Shown one piece after another: positions 1 through 8,347 of a stretch of DNA of 61,780 nucleotides (position 1 is the first letter of the stretch; each line of letters opens with the position of its first letter). The notes beneath the pieces were generated by a model. The model was not told the origin of the DNA and did no database searches. It saw nothing but the letters and a program-made list of their open reading frames with translations. The position numbers were made by a program, and so were the translations under genes. The stretch is taken from assembly GCA_910574715.1 (NCBI GenBank), contig CAJTCH010000030.1, positions 1-61,780 of the forward strand, in the 5' to 3' direction. This stretch comes from Lachnospiraceae bacterium. Its GTDB lineage: Bacteria > Bacillota > Clostridia > Lachnospirales > Lachnospiraceae.

Positions 1-2
1 GT

Positions 3-101
3 GGCCGTAAACCCAAGCCCAAAGATCAGTATGAGCAGAAGCCAAAGCGCCCACGTGGTCGCCCTAGAAAGAATTCATCCCAGTCTGTCAGTACTCTATA
101 G
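3..101 (+). CDS. C-terminus of an unknown AT-hook-like protein (partial at window edge)
   Basis: A plus-strand reading frame enters from outside the window and stops with TAG at 99-101. The visible 32 residues are lysine/arginine/proline rich and contain KRPRGRPRK, which has the RGRP core of an AT-hook minor-groove DNA-binding motif. It converges on the FAD gene with only 20 bp between the two stops. The family cannot be told from the tail alone. It would be Tn7-like cargo, because it lies inside the transposon side. Confidence 0.5.
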   Translation, partial: GRKPKPKDQYEQKPKRPRGRPRKNSSQSVSTL

Positions 102-121
102 TCCGGCAGATTGGGAAAGTA

Positions 122-1033
122 TTAATTAAAACATTCTTTTATTTCAATGGCTATTGGATTACTTTCATCCTCAACTCTCACAGTCAATCCAATATTTGAA
201 CGTCCAGTAGAATGAGGTGTAATTGAACCATTAAAAGAAACATTATTCAGATAATCTGACTCTAACACTTGGCCATCTTTACAGCAACAAAAAGTCCTAA
301 ATTCCACTTTATCAGGAAATGTCTCGATGTATTTATAATCTATTTGCTTAAGATCATATGGCTTAAAATTATGGCAATCCGTTTCTACCCGTACACCTCC
401 CTCATAACGAACATGTGTCTTAAAGGACACGTTCTCAAATAAATCCATAATACCATTACCTACTTTACCTGTTGCTAATATGACTGCCTTAGATGTTAAA
501 GGTATGTCTGTAGGAGTATCAAGGAATACCTGATAAACTCCTTCCGCATTCTTATTAACCAATATTACTTCTCTTTCAAGTAGTATCTTATCTGAAAGTT
601 GATCATATACATGTTGAATAAATCTATCACAGGTTCTTCTATCAAAGTATTGTGTCCTATACCTCTTAACTTTTTTACTAATTTTGTTCTCGCGTCGCCT
701 AACAGTCCAGTTATTTTTCCACTGTGGAATTAGATATCCTATTTTTTTTAATTCTTCTTCCAACATCAAGTATGCCTTTTTAACTTCCGTTTTGTCGAGA
801 TTTGCCCAAAGATTAGAAGCTGCCGGAAAAAAAGACAGTTTACCATCCGAAAATAATCCTGCACCGCCAAATCCATTAGCTACATCGTAAGGAATCTGAG
901 GATCTCTCATTTGATATGTCTTTCCTCTGTCTATGGCTAAAACACGATATCCCTTTTGGGACAGAGTAAGCGTTGCCATAATTCCAGCCGGTCCCAATCC
1001 AATTACTATTACATCATAATTAGTCGTACCCAC
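122..1033 (-). CDS. FAD-dependent oxidoreductase-like protein, apparently C-terminally short
   Basis: The 303-aa protein starts with a dinucleotide-binding motif (VIGLGPAGIMA, about residues 10-20), followed by a glycine-rich NGFGGAGLFSDGK segment (about 54-66) and an ATG motif near residue 188. This is the pattern of uncharacterized FAD-dependent dehydrogenases. Those proteins usually run past 450 aa and end in a second FAD-contacting GxGAG-type segment; I see no such segment, so the gene may be truncated or a short variant. It is the last gene of a three-gene minus-strand cargo group, 24 bp after the deoxyribosyltransferase-like gene. Substrate unknown. Confidence 0.65.
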   Translation of the reverse strand: MGTTNYDVIVIGLGPAGIMATLTLSQKGYRVLAIDRGKTYQMRDPQIPYDVANGFGGAGLFSDGKLSFFPAASNLWANLDKTEVKKAYLMLEEELKKIGYLIPQWKNNWTVRRRENKISKKVKRYRTQYFDRRTCDRFIQHVYDQLSDKILLEREVILVNKNAEGVYQVFLDTPTDIPLTSKAVILATGKVGNGIMDLFENVSFKTHVRYEGGVRVETDCHNFKPYDLKQIDYKYIETFPDKVEFRTFCCCKDGQVLESDYLNNVSFNGSITPHSTGRSNIGLTVRVEDESNPIAIEIKECFN

Positions 1034-1057
1034 TTCACTCCACCTCCATAATAAAAA

Positions 1058-1468
1058 CTACACTAAATCAAATTCTTTAAAAATATCCTTTCTATCAAAT
1101 TTCTGAAGTAATTCTTCTTCAAATATTAATTCCTTATTTGTTAATGTGTGAATATCTTCTAATTTTTTCCCTACAGAAAAATATCGAACGGGCTTTCCTA
1201 ATGAATTAGCTAATTTTACTTCTGCAAATACACCATCTGCAATAGGACCAAAAGTCCATATTTCATCAGATAACAAAATAAGATTATTATTTCCGCGAAC
1301 TACCAAATCTCTGTCAACCATATCGTCCATAAAGTATTCCCAATTATTAAATGGGTTAAGAGGGATGAAATCCTTGTCCAAAACATATGAAGACACAAGC
1401 ATTTTTGCAAAGAAATAATATTTTGAGTATGCCGTATAAATAACTGGTCTTTTTTCAAATCTATCCAT
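1058..1468 (-). CDS. Nucleoside 2-deoxyribosyltransferase-like / DUF4406-type protein
   Basis: A 136-aa soluble protein. The strongest signal is the segment LSDEIWTFGPIADG followed by EVKLANSLGKPVRYF (about residues 66-97). It matches the SDEIWxFG...EI..A..GKPVRY pattern of small nucleoside-deoxyribosyltransferase-fold proteins. It starts 26 bp after the XRE gene stop and has an AGGAGG-type ribosome site. The fold can bind nucleotides or nucleosides, but the substrate is unknown. Its place between a repressor-like gene and an FAD protein suggests one regulated cargo unit. Confidence 0.5.
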   Translation of the reverse strand: MDRFEKRPVIYTAYSKYYFFAKMLVSSYVLDKDFIPLNPFNNWEYFMDDMVDRDLVVRGNNNLILLSDEIWTFGPIADGVFAEVKLANSLGKPVRYFSVGKKLEDIHTLTNKELIFEEELLQKFDRKDIFKEFDLV

Positions 1469-1495
1469 TTTATACCTCCTCGTATTAGACTCATT

Positions 1496-1696
1496 TTACT
1501 TTTCCACTTCCATGATATCTGAAATATTGCAATTCAAAGCACTACAAATTTTCAACAAAACATCTGTTGTAATATTCTCCCCCTTTCCTAATTTTGCAAG
1601 TGAAGAAGAACTGATTCCCGCCCGTTCTTTTAAACTCATTTTGCTCATTTCTTTGTCAATAAGAAGTTTCCATAATTTCTTATAACTCATTACCAT
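1496..1696 (-). CDS. XRE/Cro-type helix-turn-helix regulator
   Basis: A 66-aa single-domain HTH protein. The helix-turn-helix spans MSLKERAGISSSSLAKLGKG, followed by the typical ICSALNCNISDIMEVEK tail. The ATG at 1696 is chosen because it lies nine bases after an AGGTGA ribosome site; a TTG nine bases further upstream would add three residues. It is the first gene of the cargo operon and is preceded by a near-consensus promoter and a palindrome, so autoregulation is likely. Confidence 0.8.
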   Translation of the reverse strand: MVMSYKKLWKLLIDKEMSKMSLKERAGISSSSLAKLGKGENITTDVLLKICSALNCNISDIMEVEK

Positions 1697-1732
1697 TTCA
1701 TTCAATCACCTTCCCATTTATTAGTTTGAAAT

Positions 1733-1761
1733 ATTATATCACAATTTTCTGTATTTCTCAA
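1733..1761 (-). promoter_or_regulatory. Sigma-A-type promoter for the XRE cargo operon
   Basis: On the minus strand, TTGAGA (1756-1761) and TATAAT (1733-1738) are separated by exactly 17 bp, about 40 bp upstream of the XRE start. Confidence 0.75.
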
Positions 1762-1767
1762 TATTAT

Positions 1768-1783
1768 TTTTGCGTTCACAAAA
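1768..1783. promoter_or_regulatory. Palindromic operator candidate upstream of the XRE promoter
   Basis: TTTTGCGTTCACAAAA has matching TTTTG/CAAAA outer arms and lies 7 bp upstream of the -35 box. A Cro/CI-type protein is the adjacent gene, so it is the natural candidate binder. Inference from position and symmetry only. Confidence 0.4.
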
Positions 1784-1815
1784 TTTATTTTCGCACAAAC
1801 ATTCCCAACACTCTA

Positions 1816-3732
1816 TTAACTGTTTTCCATAAACAAAGCGTTATTCAATTCTATTATCAAATTTTCTATTAGTTTTTGATTTCTCTCATAAGAGCCTCTC
1901 CTTATCTGGACTTTCCGCTTTACGTCATCGTATGTGAATTCCTTTCCTCCGGCCTTTTTCTTTTCGTATGCGATTTCTGTGTATCTCCGCCGGATCCATT
2001 CTTCCTGCGTTTCACAGACTTCATCAAAAAACTCCTGCATTTCCGGCAGATAGCGCAACCTGCCATAGATATCGTCCCTGTTTATCCCGGCTACCCTTGC
2101 CAGCCAACTGATATTCATGCGTTTGCGTTTATCCCCGGATGACTGGATTTCTGCATATGCAGCCTTTAATTCCACAAGGGCGGCTTCTCCCCATTCATTC
2201 CACTTGGGCTTATCAAATTCGTGGATCAGTCTGGCATGAATCCATTCCGGTTCTTTGCAGATCAGCCATTCATAAGCTCCTGGGATACGTTCCTTCAAAT
2301 CCTTGCAGGACATCACAGGCATCTTTTGTAGTTCCTCTTGGACACGCCGACGATAGTAAGCAGTTTTGTCCTCATTATTATCGGCGTCACGGGAATAATA
2401 GCTCGCTTTACGCCTTTTCTTTACATCAATCCCGCTCTTTTTTGCATACTGGCCAATCGTACTGGCACCAACACCCAACAAGTCAGCAACTGCGTTCAGT
2501 GACAGCTCAGGATCGGAAAGGCATTCTTTCAGATGCTGCTCAAATAAAAAACCTCTGTCTGAAATACATGGTTTTTTAAGATACTCTTCAAAACTTTGTT
2601 CCGGGTCTGACCGGCGGTAGCGCATCCCACAATAAGGGCATTCAAACCATGCCCACACTTCATCCCATTTCTTGCAGATTTCCACCCGCCTTGCCCCATC
2701 TTTTCGGTAATGGCTACACAGCTTATTCGCGCAGGGCCAAGGCCCATTCCCATATGGCAGTTCTGTCTTTACTTCTATATTAAGGAAACTTTCCACTGAA
2801 CCGGCGAAAAATCTCATCAATAGGATGTGGTGGATTGGGCGGAGGTTGAATCCAATACTCTCCTGCAGGTATCTCAGCCAGTATAAGGGATCCCCATCAT
2901 ATGGGAGCAGTTCCGTAATAAATTCCTCATCATATCTTTTTACAAAATCATGTCGTAGGGCTTCCTTATTGATGGCTGTCCCATGAAAATCTGTATAACC
3001 CTGTTCTCTCATGAGCTCCCTGTATTTACTGCTGATTGGCTGATGCCCACCGAACCGCCTCCCGTTTCCCAGCAACCACTCTGTCTCCTTCGCAATGGAA
3101 AGATATTCTTCCTTATATAACAGGCCCTGGCCTTCTGTTTCGTTATCCATATTACGGAGGACATAAGAGGCGGGATATATCCGCACCCGCATTTCTTCAA
3201 AAGGGGCACTGCTGTTTTGAATGCGGCAGCCATGTTTCGGACAAACCCTTACGCCTGGCAGCTGCGGTAGCCTGTGCCAGTAAGCCTCCCCATATTTCCC
3301 CATGTCCTCCATGGCACATTCAGGGCAGTAGCGGAGATACTGCCCCGCAAAAACATATTTGCTTTTGCTTATCGTCCTATGTACCAGGCTGGCTATGCCT
3401 CCTTCCGGAATGCCATCCCGGATCACATTCTCCATCTGTTGATACACATCTTTGATATGTGAGATGGAGTGGTAAGGGTAGGCCGTATGTTCGCAAATTA
3501 GCTTCTTTCCGGTAATGCCACTGTCCGGGCTGACCCAATATCCCAGCCGTTCCAGTTTTCTTGGGAAATAAACAGTAGATGGGAGCAGTGACCTGTCACA
3601 TCCGAAAAATATCTCTGTCGCTGTCTTCGGGGAGATTATTCCGCTCCGGACATAGTAACGGCTGAAAATACTGTAAAAACATTCGTCTGGATATGGTGTT
3701 GGGAAAAAACTTAGCCTGCGCATCCTTACCAC
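1816..3732 (-). CDS. tnsD: TniQ/TnsD-family target-selection protein
   Basis: A 638-aa protein whose N-terminus (RLSFFPTPYPDECFYSIFSR) is the TniQ signature. It is followed by a zinc-binding cluster: YCPECAMEDMG and then VCPKHGC, about residues 136-172. A second CxxC region (CPYCGMRYRR) lies near residue 365, and a helix-turn-helix-like stretch (LNAVADLLGVGASTIGQYAK) lies beyond residue 400. TniQ/TnsD proteins recognise the target DNA and recruit TnsC. The length matches full-size TnsD rather than the short TniQ of CRISPR-associated transposons. It overlaps tnsC by 7 bp. Confidence 0.88.
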   Translation of the reverse strand: MVRMRRLSFFPTPYPDECFYSIFSRYYVRSGIISPKTATEIFFGCDRSLLPSTVYFPRKLERLGYWVSPDSGITGKKLICEHTAYPYHSISHIKDVYQQMENVIRDGIPEGGIASLVHRTISKSKYVFAGQYLRYCPECAMEDMGKYGEAYWHRLPQLPGVRVCPKHGCRIQNSSAPFEEMRVRIYPASYVLRNMDNETEGQGLLYKEEYLSIAKETEWLLGNGRRFGGHQPISSKYRELMREQGYTDFHGTAINKEALRHDFVKRYDEEFITELLPYDGDPLYWLRYLQESIGFNLRPIHHILLMRFFAGSVESFLNIEVKTELPYGNGPWPCANKLCSHYRKDGARRVEICKKWDEVWAWFECPYCGMRYRRSDPEQSFEEYLKKPCISDRGFLFEQHLKECLSDPELSLNAVADLLGVGASTIGQYAKKSGIDVKKRRKASYYSRDADNNEDKTAYYRRRVQEELQKMPVMSCKDLKERIPGAYEWLICKEPEWIHARLIHEFDKPKWNEWGEAALVELKAAYAEIQSSGDKRKRMNISWLARVAGINRDDIYGRLRYLPEMQEFFDEVCETQEEWIRRRYTEIAYEKKKAGGKEFTYDDVKRKVQIRRGSYERNQKLIENLIIELNNALFMENS

Positions 3733-5264
3733 TCCGTTTCATCTACAAGCCCTTTCTTTTTCATATCTTCATAACCGTCACTTTTCCGCAGGTCATCCTC
3801 ATGTGCCTCTGTTTCCGGTTCATCCGGCGTTTCTGAAATATACAGGCGGTATGCTTCCTTAAAAGCCTCGCCGACACTAACCGGATTTTTATGGGACGCG
3901 ATCACTTTCCCGGCAAGACGCTTAGCCATGGGCGGTTCCACATCCACCTCCAGCAGTTTTACTACCGTCTGCTCAAGCACGGTAAGTTTCTTTTCTGTTG
4001 ATTTTTCACTGATTTCCGGCTTTACAGCCTGGTATGCGGACAGGTAATCCTCAATGCTCACCGGCGTGATATCCTCATACCGCAGTATCTTTTTCCTGTC
4101 GCCGCTTCGCAGGGCATCCAGCATCGGCTTTACGAGGCTGAGCTTTTTCTCTGCCACCTTATGTATGTCTGCGGCACTGAAACTTTCATTCCCGCCTGTG
4201 ATCGCTTCGATCTGCACGATAGCGTACAGCTTCACGGCGATATCAATGATTCCCTGGCTTTCATCATAAAGCGTATTGACCATCTCATCTGTATAAGGGA
4301 CGCTCTTCCCTGTCCACTGGTAACGCCACATGGATTTTACAAATACCTGCCATGCTGCGTCATTTTTCATTCTGTCCCAGATTAAATCTCCCTGGCCGCT
4401 TCCCCTCCTTGCCTGCCGGAACTCCCCCTGGAGAATCGACATTGCTTTCGTTGTCCCTATCATGACAACTGGCAATCCTATGGTATTCACCAGCGTGACA
4501 AAGAAATTCAGCATTTTATCAGAACCGCCGCCTTTTGCTTCACTTAAATGCTGTATCTCGTCAATCACGAGGATACCTATCTGGAACTGCCTTACAAGCT
4601 GTGTCATAATGATCAGCAGCATATCCAGGGAATACCTGCCTTTTGCATACTGTTGGAAATAATCCGTCCCGGCAGCCAGATCCAACGCATAGAAAAACTG
4701 GTAGCACAGCTGCTTAAGTGACCCGTCATGCGGGCAGTCCAGCTTCAGCCATACCAGCTGCGTGGATGCAAATGGCATTTCCCGGTATCTTGTGTGGATG
4801 ATCCGTTGCGGGTATAGGGAAAGGATTTTTTCTACTGCCGTGCTTTTCCCGACCCCGGACACGCCAATGATGGTGAATCCGGATGCTGCCGACTTCGTGC
4901 CACGCAGCATATGGTAGCCGCACTTATCCTTCATGGCGGCGAACCCATCGGCAAATCCTGAAGCATATTCTGGCGTTAATGGGTTCCTGTACAGGTAGCC
5001 CTGGCGGATGCTCCTGGATATGCGCTGTTCAATATCAATGTGCTGCTCCAAAGGCTGGAAATACCGGAACAGCCTGTAAATGCAGTGCATCCGGTACTGT
5101 ATGTCCAATTCCCGCTCCCCATTATTATAAGCTGCTTTTTCCGAGAGCATCTGGACTACCTGATCACTGGGCCATATATATGGAAGCGCTTCAATCAGGG
5201 GATTTCCCTGATACTCCGGAATCAGCTGTTCCCGGTAGTCTGCTTTGGTTGTATAAGGCGTCAT
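3726..5264 (-). CDS. tnsC: TnsC-family AAA+ transposition regulator
   Basis: A 512-aa ATPase with Walker A GVSGVGKST (residues 134-142) and Walker B ILVIDEIQHL (about 231-240). In Tn7, TnsC polymerises on target DNA marked by TnsD and activates the TnsAB transposase. A GAGGAAG ribosome site precedes the ATG. The gene overlaps tnsB by 74 bp and tniQ by 7 bp, consistent with one transcript and translational coupling. It is longer than minimal TnsC proteins, with an N-terminal extension of about 120 residues before the P-loop. Confidence 0.9.
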   Translation of the reverse strand: MTPYTTKADYREQLIPEYQGNPLIEALPYIWPSDQVVQMLSEKAAYNNGERELDIQYRMHCIYRLFRYFQPLEQHIDIEQRISRSIRQGYLYRNPLTPEYASGFADGFAAMKDKCGYHMLRGTKSAASGFTIIGVSGVGKSTAVEKILSLYPQRIIHTRYREMPFASTQLVWLKLDCPHDGSLKQLCYQFFYALDLAAGTDYFQQYAKGRYSLDMLLIIMTQLVRQFQIGILVIDEIQHLSEAKGGGSDKMLNFFVTLVNTIGLPVVMIGTTKAMSILQGEFRQARRGSGQGDLIWDRMKNDAAWQVFVKSMWRYQWTGKSVPYTDEMVNTLYDESQGIIDIAVKLYAIVQIEAITGGNESFSAADIHKVAEKKLSLVKPMLDALRSGDRKKILRYEDITPVSIEDYLSAYQAVKPEISEKSTEKKLTVLEQTVVKLLEVDVEPPMAKRLAGKVIASHKNPVSVGEAFKEAYRLYISETPDEPETEAHEDDLRKSDGYEDMKKKGLVDETEW

Positions 5265-7377
5265 CTTTGATTTCTTCCTCCACCTGTTGCTGTATCAGCC
5301 GCATGATAGGCGATATTTCCGGTTCTTTGGATGACTGTACCACTTTTTCAGCCTGCTCAGTTTCCTGCCCTGTAAATGCTTCTTTTTTACGGATTTCTTC
5401 CTTCTCGTTTTTCCGGTTGGCACGGATATTCCTGAGCCGCTCCGCTTTTGATGCGGCATTGTCAGCGCCGGATTTTTGCTCTGCCGAATCTACAATAGAT
5501 TCAATCTGTTTCCCAAGGTTGATTTTTGCCTCAAGTTCTTTTGCTTTGAGTTCCTTATTTCGGAGTTTCTCTTTCTCCTGCTCATACCAGACCTCGTCAA
5601 GCTGTTTCCCTGCATATTTCGTTTCCCATTCTACAAGCTCACACCGGATTACCTCCGTACCCGTTGGGTTTTCAACAAGGATTGCGCCCATATCACGGGG
5701 ATCATAATAAATTTTCACCCGGTACATCCCCTTTGCCCTTGCTTTCTCAAACCATAAGCCTTTGAGTGCTTCTTCACAGGAATAATACATGCCTTTAAAA
5801 CGGATGCCCCGTTCTGTCACGGATGCCCTGTCCATCGGCATAAGCGCCAACCGCAGCGTATCTTTGGGAACAGTCTTAAGACATCCGGAGCAGTAGCGGA
5901 TCCCGAAATTCCAAAGTTCCAGAGGTACCGCATCAACGCCCATCTGCATCATCTGCTCATTTTTTTCAAAGTAGTCCATGCTGTGGCTGTTATTATAATA
6001 GAGCACGCAGCGGATGATGATCTCCGTAAACTGCCGGATATCAAGTTTTGCATCCAGACGGTAATCATGACCTCCACGCTCACTCATATCCGGCAGGACT
6101 TTCCCTGGAAGAAAGGGCAGGGCATTTGTGTTGATTGTTCGGAAGTGCTGCTCGATAATCCCCTTCAGATCAGCCCTGTAAGGCGGGGCGTTCTCGATGC
6201 GTACCCCAAGCATCTGGACAAGGTTGTCCGCAAGCCTGCTTTCCATCTCGCCCCTGTCCCCAAGGATTGCCGTGGGGATATGGCGGCATGGCCATTCATT
6301 CTCTGTGATCTCCACCCCATAGGATGCGCAGTAAGCTACTTTATCGCTGGCGGCATTTTCAATCGCCATCATTGCGCCTGCCCATGACGGCCCTTCCAGC
6401 CCGACATACATCCCGGTGACCATTCGGCTGTAGCTGTCCACAACGAAATACATAACCGGGCGGCCTATGATATCACCCCGGTCAAATTGCGAGACCAGGT
6501 AGATATCGCCTACCGTTGCATCAATCTGGTACTTTGCTCCTGGCCCCATCAGTTGATAGTCCGACCTCCCGGTGATTGCACGTCCAGTCAGTTCAAATTT
6601 TGCATCCCCATCCCTTTTCTGTTTTACAGTTTTAATGTCAAACGACTTCTGGAACCAGTAACGGAACTGTCTGATAGACGGTATCTGGTCTGGCGGCAGA
6701 AGCGCCAACTGCCCAGCGCCATTCATAATGGCATAATTATCTGCTAGCATTTTTTCATATGTCGATACCAGTGTCGCTTTCTTCTGTGTAAGGTAGTATT
6801 TTTTGACTGCTTTGGAGAAGTTTTTGATATCATCACTATTTAACACTTTTCCAAAGCCGCCTTCATGCCTTGCGGGTCTTCCCTGTTTTTTCTGGCATCC
6901 ATTTATGCCTGCCCTTTTCCCGCTTTTTCTTCGATCTATAAGAAATGCATTTGGCGTCTTTCCATTTTTCCAGTATCTTACAAGGTAACGGTACAGATTG
7001 TTATACGGTGTCCCCAGCTTTTTAGCTGGTTCCTGTAGTAATTCCTTCCGGCGATTTCTGTCATAAATATCAGGTTCATGCGTAAGCGCACTTTGCAATG
7101 CCTCCCATAGTTCATCCCGCCTCTTTTTTGACGATTCCGAAATACCTATATCGCTTGTTTCTGAGGATGTCTCTTCCTTCTTTTCAAACCGGCCACTGGA
7201 GAGCCCTTCTTCCAACAGATTATACTCAAACTTCTCCGGCATCTTATTATCATCTATACTGATCCAATACCCATAAATTAAATCAGGGGAAATCCACAAA
7301 ATTCTATACTGTTTTTCCTGTTCAATCTCTGCAACAACCTCATTCAAAAAGATGATGCATCCCATATGCCTTCCCAT
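5191..7377 (-). CDS. tnsB: TnsB-family DDE transposase
   Basis: A 728-aa protein with an rve/integrase-like catalytic core. The acidic triad is visible as Asp286 (YQIDATVGD), Asp374 (ILGDRGEM) and Glu409 (GIIEQHFRT). The N-terminal part holds DNA-binding helices and the C-terminal 100 residues are charged, as expected for the TnsC-contacting tail. TnsB binds the end repeats and joins the 3' ends to the target. The start is uncertain among ATG codons at 7377 and 7365, because the gene begins inside the end of tnsA. Confidence 0.92.
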   Translation of the reverse strand: MGRHMGCIIFLNEVVAEIEQEKQYRILWISPDLIYGYWISIDDNKMPEKFEYNLLEEGLSSGRFEKKEETSSETSDIGISESSKKRRDELWEALQSALTHEPDIYDRNRRKELLQEPAKKLGTPYNNLYRYLVRYWKNGKTPNAFLIDRRKSGKRAGINGCQKKQGRPARHEGGFGKVLNSDDIKNFSKAVKKYYLTQKKATLVSTYEKMLADNYAIMNGAGQLALLPPDQIPSIRQFRYWFQKSFDIKTVKQKRDGDAKFELTGRAITGRSDYQLMGPGAKYQIDATVGDIYLVSQFDRGDIIGRPVMYFVVDSYSRMVTGMYVGLEGPSWAGAMMAIENAASDKVAYCASYGVEITENEWPCRHIPTAILGDRGEMESRLADNLVQMLGVRIENAPPYRADLKGIIEQHFRTINTNALPFLPGKVLPDMSERGGHDYRLDAKLDIRQFTEIIIRCVLYYNNSHSMDYFEKNEQMMQMGVDAVPLELWNFGIRYCSGCLKTVPKDTLRLALMPMDRASVTERGIRFKGMYYSCEEALKGLWFEKARAKGMYRVKIYYDPRDMGAILVENPTGTEVIRCELVEWETKYAGKQLDEVWYEQEKEKLRNKELKAKELEAKINLGKQIESIVDSAEQKSGADNAASKAERLRNIRANRKNEKEEIRKKEAFTGQETEQAEKVVQSSKEPEISPIMRLIQQQVEEEIKDDALYNQSRLPGTADSGVSGKSPD

Positions 7378-8152
7378 CCTTTGTTTCTGCCAAATTGATT
7401 TCCTTATCTAAATCCAAGATAATCTGTTTCTCATAGACAAGCATTTTAAAGACAGCAATCCCGCTCCCTGCCCCCAGCCCGAAATCATTCTCTACATATT
7501 GTAAGATCACCATGATTGGGTAACTTCCTTTATCGTAAAGTTCCAGGAAAGCTTCTTTACACTGGCAGAGCTGTTTATCGTCTGGTATCAGGCAGCACAC
7601 GTCTTGTCCTGAACATAGCCACTGGATATTGCGGACTTTTGTCCTTGGGATTTCATTTTCTGTTACAAGTTTCCAGTCAATGCCCTGGTGTTGCCAATAA
7701 CGCCTCTCTATCTCAAGTTTCTCCCGCACCCGTGCTTTTTTTAACTCCCTGGTTGGCTTGATCGCTCTGGCAGCAAGCCCATTTCTGGTTGTAATGAGGA
7801 AATCACTTGTCATTATATAAGGGAATCCACTTACTTTATCGTAGGAATACCTGATACCTGCTGTTTCCGCAATGGAAATTGCCGTTGTTAGATCCTCTAA
7901 AGGATATTGCTCTCTGATATCTTGGGTCTTTTCTGACCAATCAAGCAAATAAAAATACTCTAACTCAAGGTTCGACATAAGGTGGTGTACCCGGCCGGTT
8001 TTACGGCCTTTTACACGCGACACAATTCCCTGCGATGGAAAGTCCTGTATCTGGATCCATGGCTTATAATCATCCAATAATCCCTGTCCCCTTCCTTCAG
8101 CAAGGTATTTACGGTACTGGTTTTCATTCCATACACGCTTATGTTTTGCCAT
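7340..8152 (-). CDS. tnsA: TnsA-family endonuclease subunit of the Tn7-like transposase
   Basis: A 270-aa protein with the TnsA N-terminal nuclease pattern: Glu in LELEYFYLLDW, Glu in IREQYPL, Asp in MTSDFLI and Lys in the following ARAIKPTREL. The position two before the Lys, usually Gln, reads Ala here. TnsA cuts the 5' ends so that the element excises cleanly. The start at 8152 is preferred over an upstream ATG because GGTGG lies seven bases before it; the upstream start would fall inside a TnsB-type site. First gene of the operon. Confidence 0.82.
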   Translation of the reverse strand: MAKHKRVWNENQYRKYLAEGRGQGLLDDYKPWIQIQDFPSQGIVSRVKGRKTGRVHHLMSNLELEYFYLLDWSEKTQDIREQYPLEDLTTAISIAETAGIRYSYDKVSGFPYIMTSDFLITTRNGLAARAIKPTRELKKARVREKLEIERRYWQHQGIDWKLVTENEIPRTKVRNIQWLCSGQDVCCLIPDDKQLCQCKEAFLELYDKGSYPIMVILQYVENDFGLGAGSGIAVFKMLVYEKQIILDLDKEINLAETKDGKAYGMHHLFE

Positions 8153-8164
8153 AGGCACACCACC

Positions 8165-8304
8165 TTTTATCAAATATAATTGTAATTTTCACTCTATAAT
8201 ATCATATATTTTGTCACTATTCCTCCGTAATTCAATTTTATCATATTTAATTGTAATTTATCAATCTTTTTTGTCATTTTATCAGTTATAATTGTCACTC
8301 GACA
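8165..8304. repeat. Tn7-like transposon end with three TnsB-type binding sites
   Basis: On the minus strand the end begins TGTCGAGTGACA at 8304. Three 21-bp repeats follow at 8277-8297, 8236-8256 and 8165-8185, with the shared core ACAATTA then GATAAAA, differing at only a few positions. Such spaced repeats are the TnsB sites of Tn7-type ends. The innermost overlaps the leader of tnsA, so transposase binding may also repress the operon. Confidence 0.85.
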
Positions 8305-8335
8305 CCTGGATTTTCATGCTTTTCGCTGTTGCCAT
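8282..8335 (-). pseudogene. 5' end of an ICE gene cut by the Tn7-like insertion
   Basis: Downstream of the C40 peptidase stop there is a GGAGG site (8341-8345) and an ATG at 8333-8335. The frame reads MATAKSMKIQ up to the transposon boundary at 8304/8305, then runs seven more codons into transposon sequence before TGA. In Tn1549-like elements a further small gene follows the C40 peptidase, and this fits its 5' end. The remainder should lie beyond the far transposon end, outside the window. Confidence 0.65.
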
Positions 8336-8347
8336 AAATACCTCCAA

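Larger units (their letters stand above)
1..8304. mobile_element. Tn7-like transposon, one end and transposition module (other end outside window)
   Basis: Seen: four overlapping minus-strand genes in the order tnsA, tnsB, tnsC, tniQ/tnsD. They start just inside a terminus at 8304 whose minus-strand reading begins TGTCGAGTGACA and carries three repeats. The 5'-TGT terminus, tnsA nearest that end and the gene order are the Tn7 arrangement. Beyond tniQ are cargo genes. The opposite end and the target duplication are not in the window, so element size is unknown. No CRISPR array or cas gene is visible here, so nothing supports an RNA-guided version. Confidence 0.85.

Noticed and set aside
4883..5707. 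274-aa plus-strand frame spanning tnsC and tnsB
   Set aside because: Ser/Cys-rich antisense translation of the transposition genes, with no start context.
1..8304. CRISPR-associated (RNA-guided) Tn7-like transposon
   Set aside because: No cas gene and no repeat-spacer array is visible. TniQ is full length and TnsA is a separate gene, so this looks like a protein-targeted Tn7-like element. The unseen far end leaves a small doubt.
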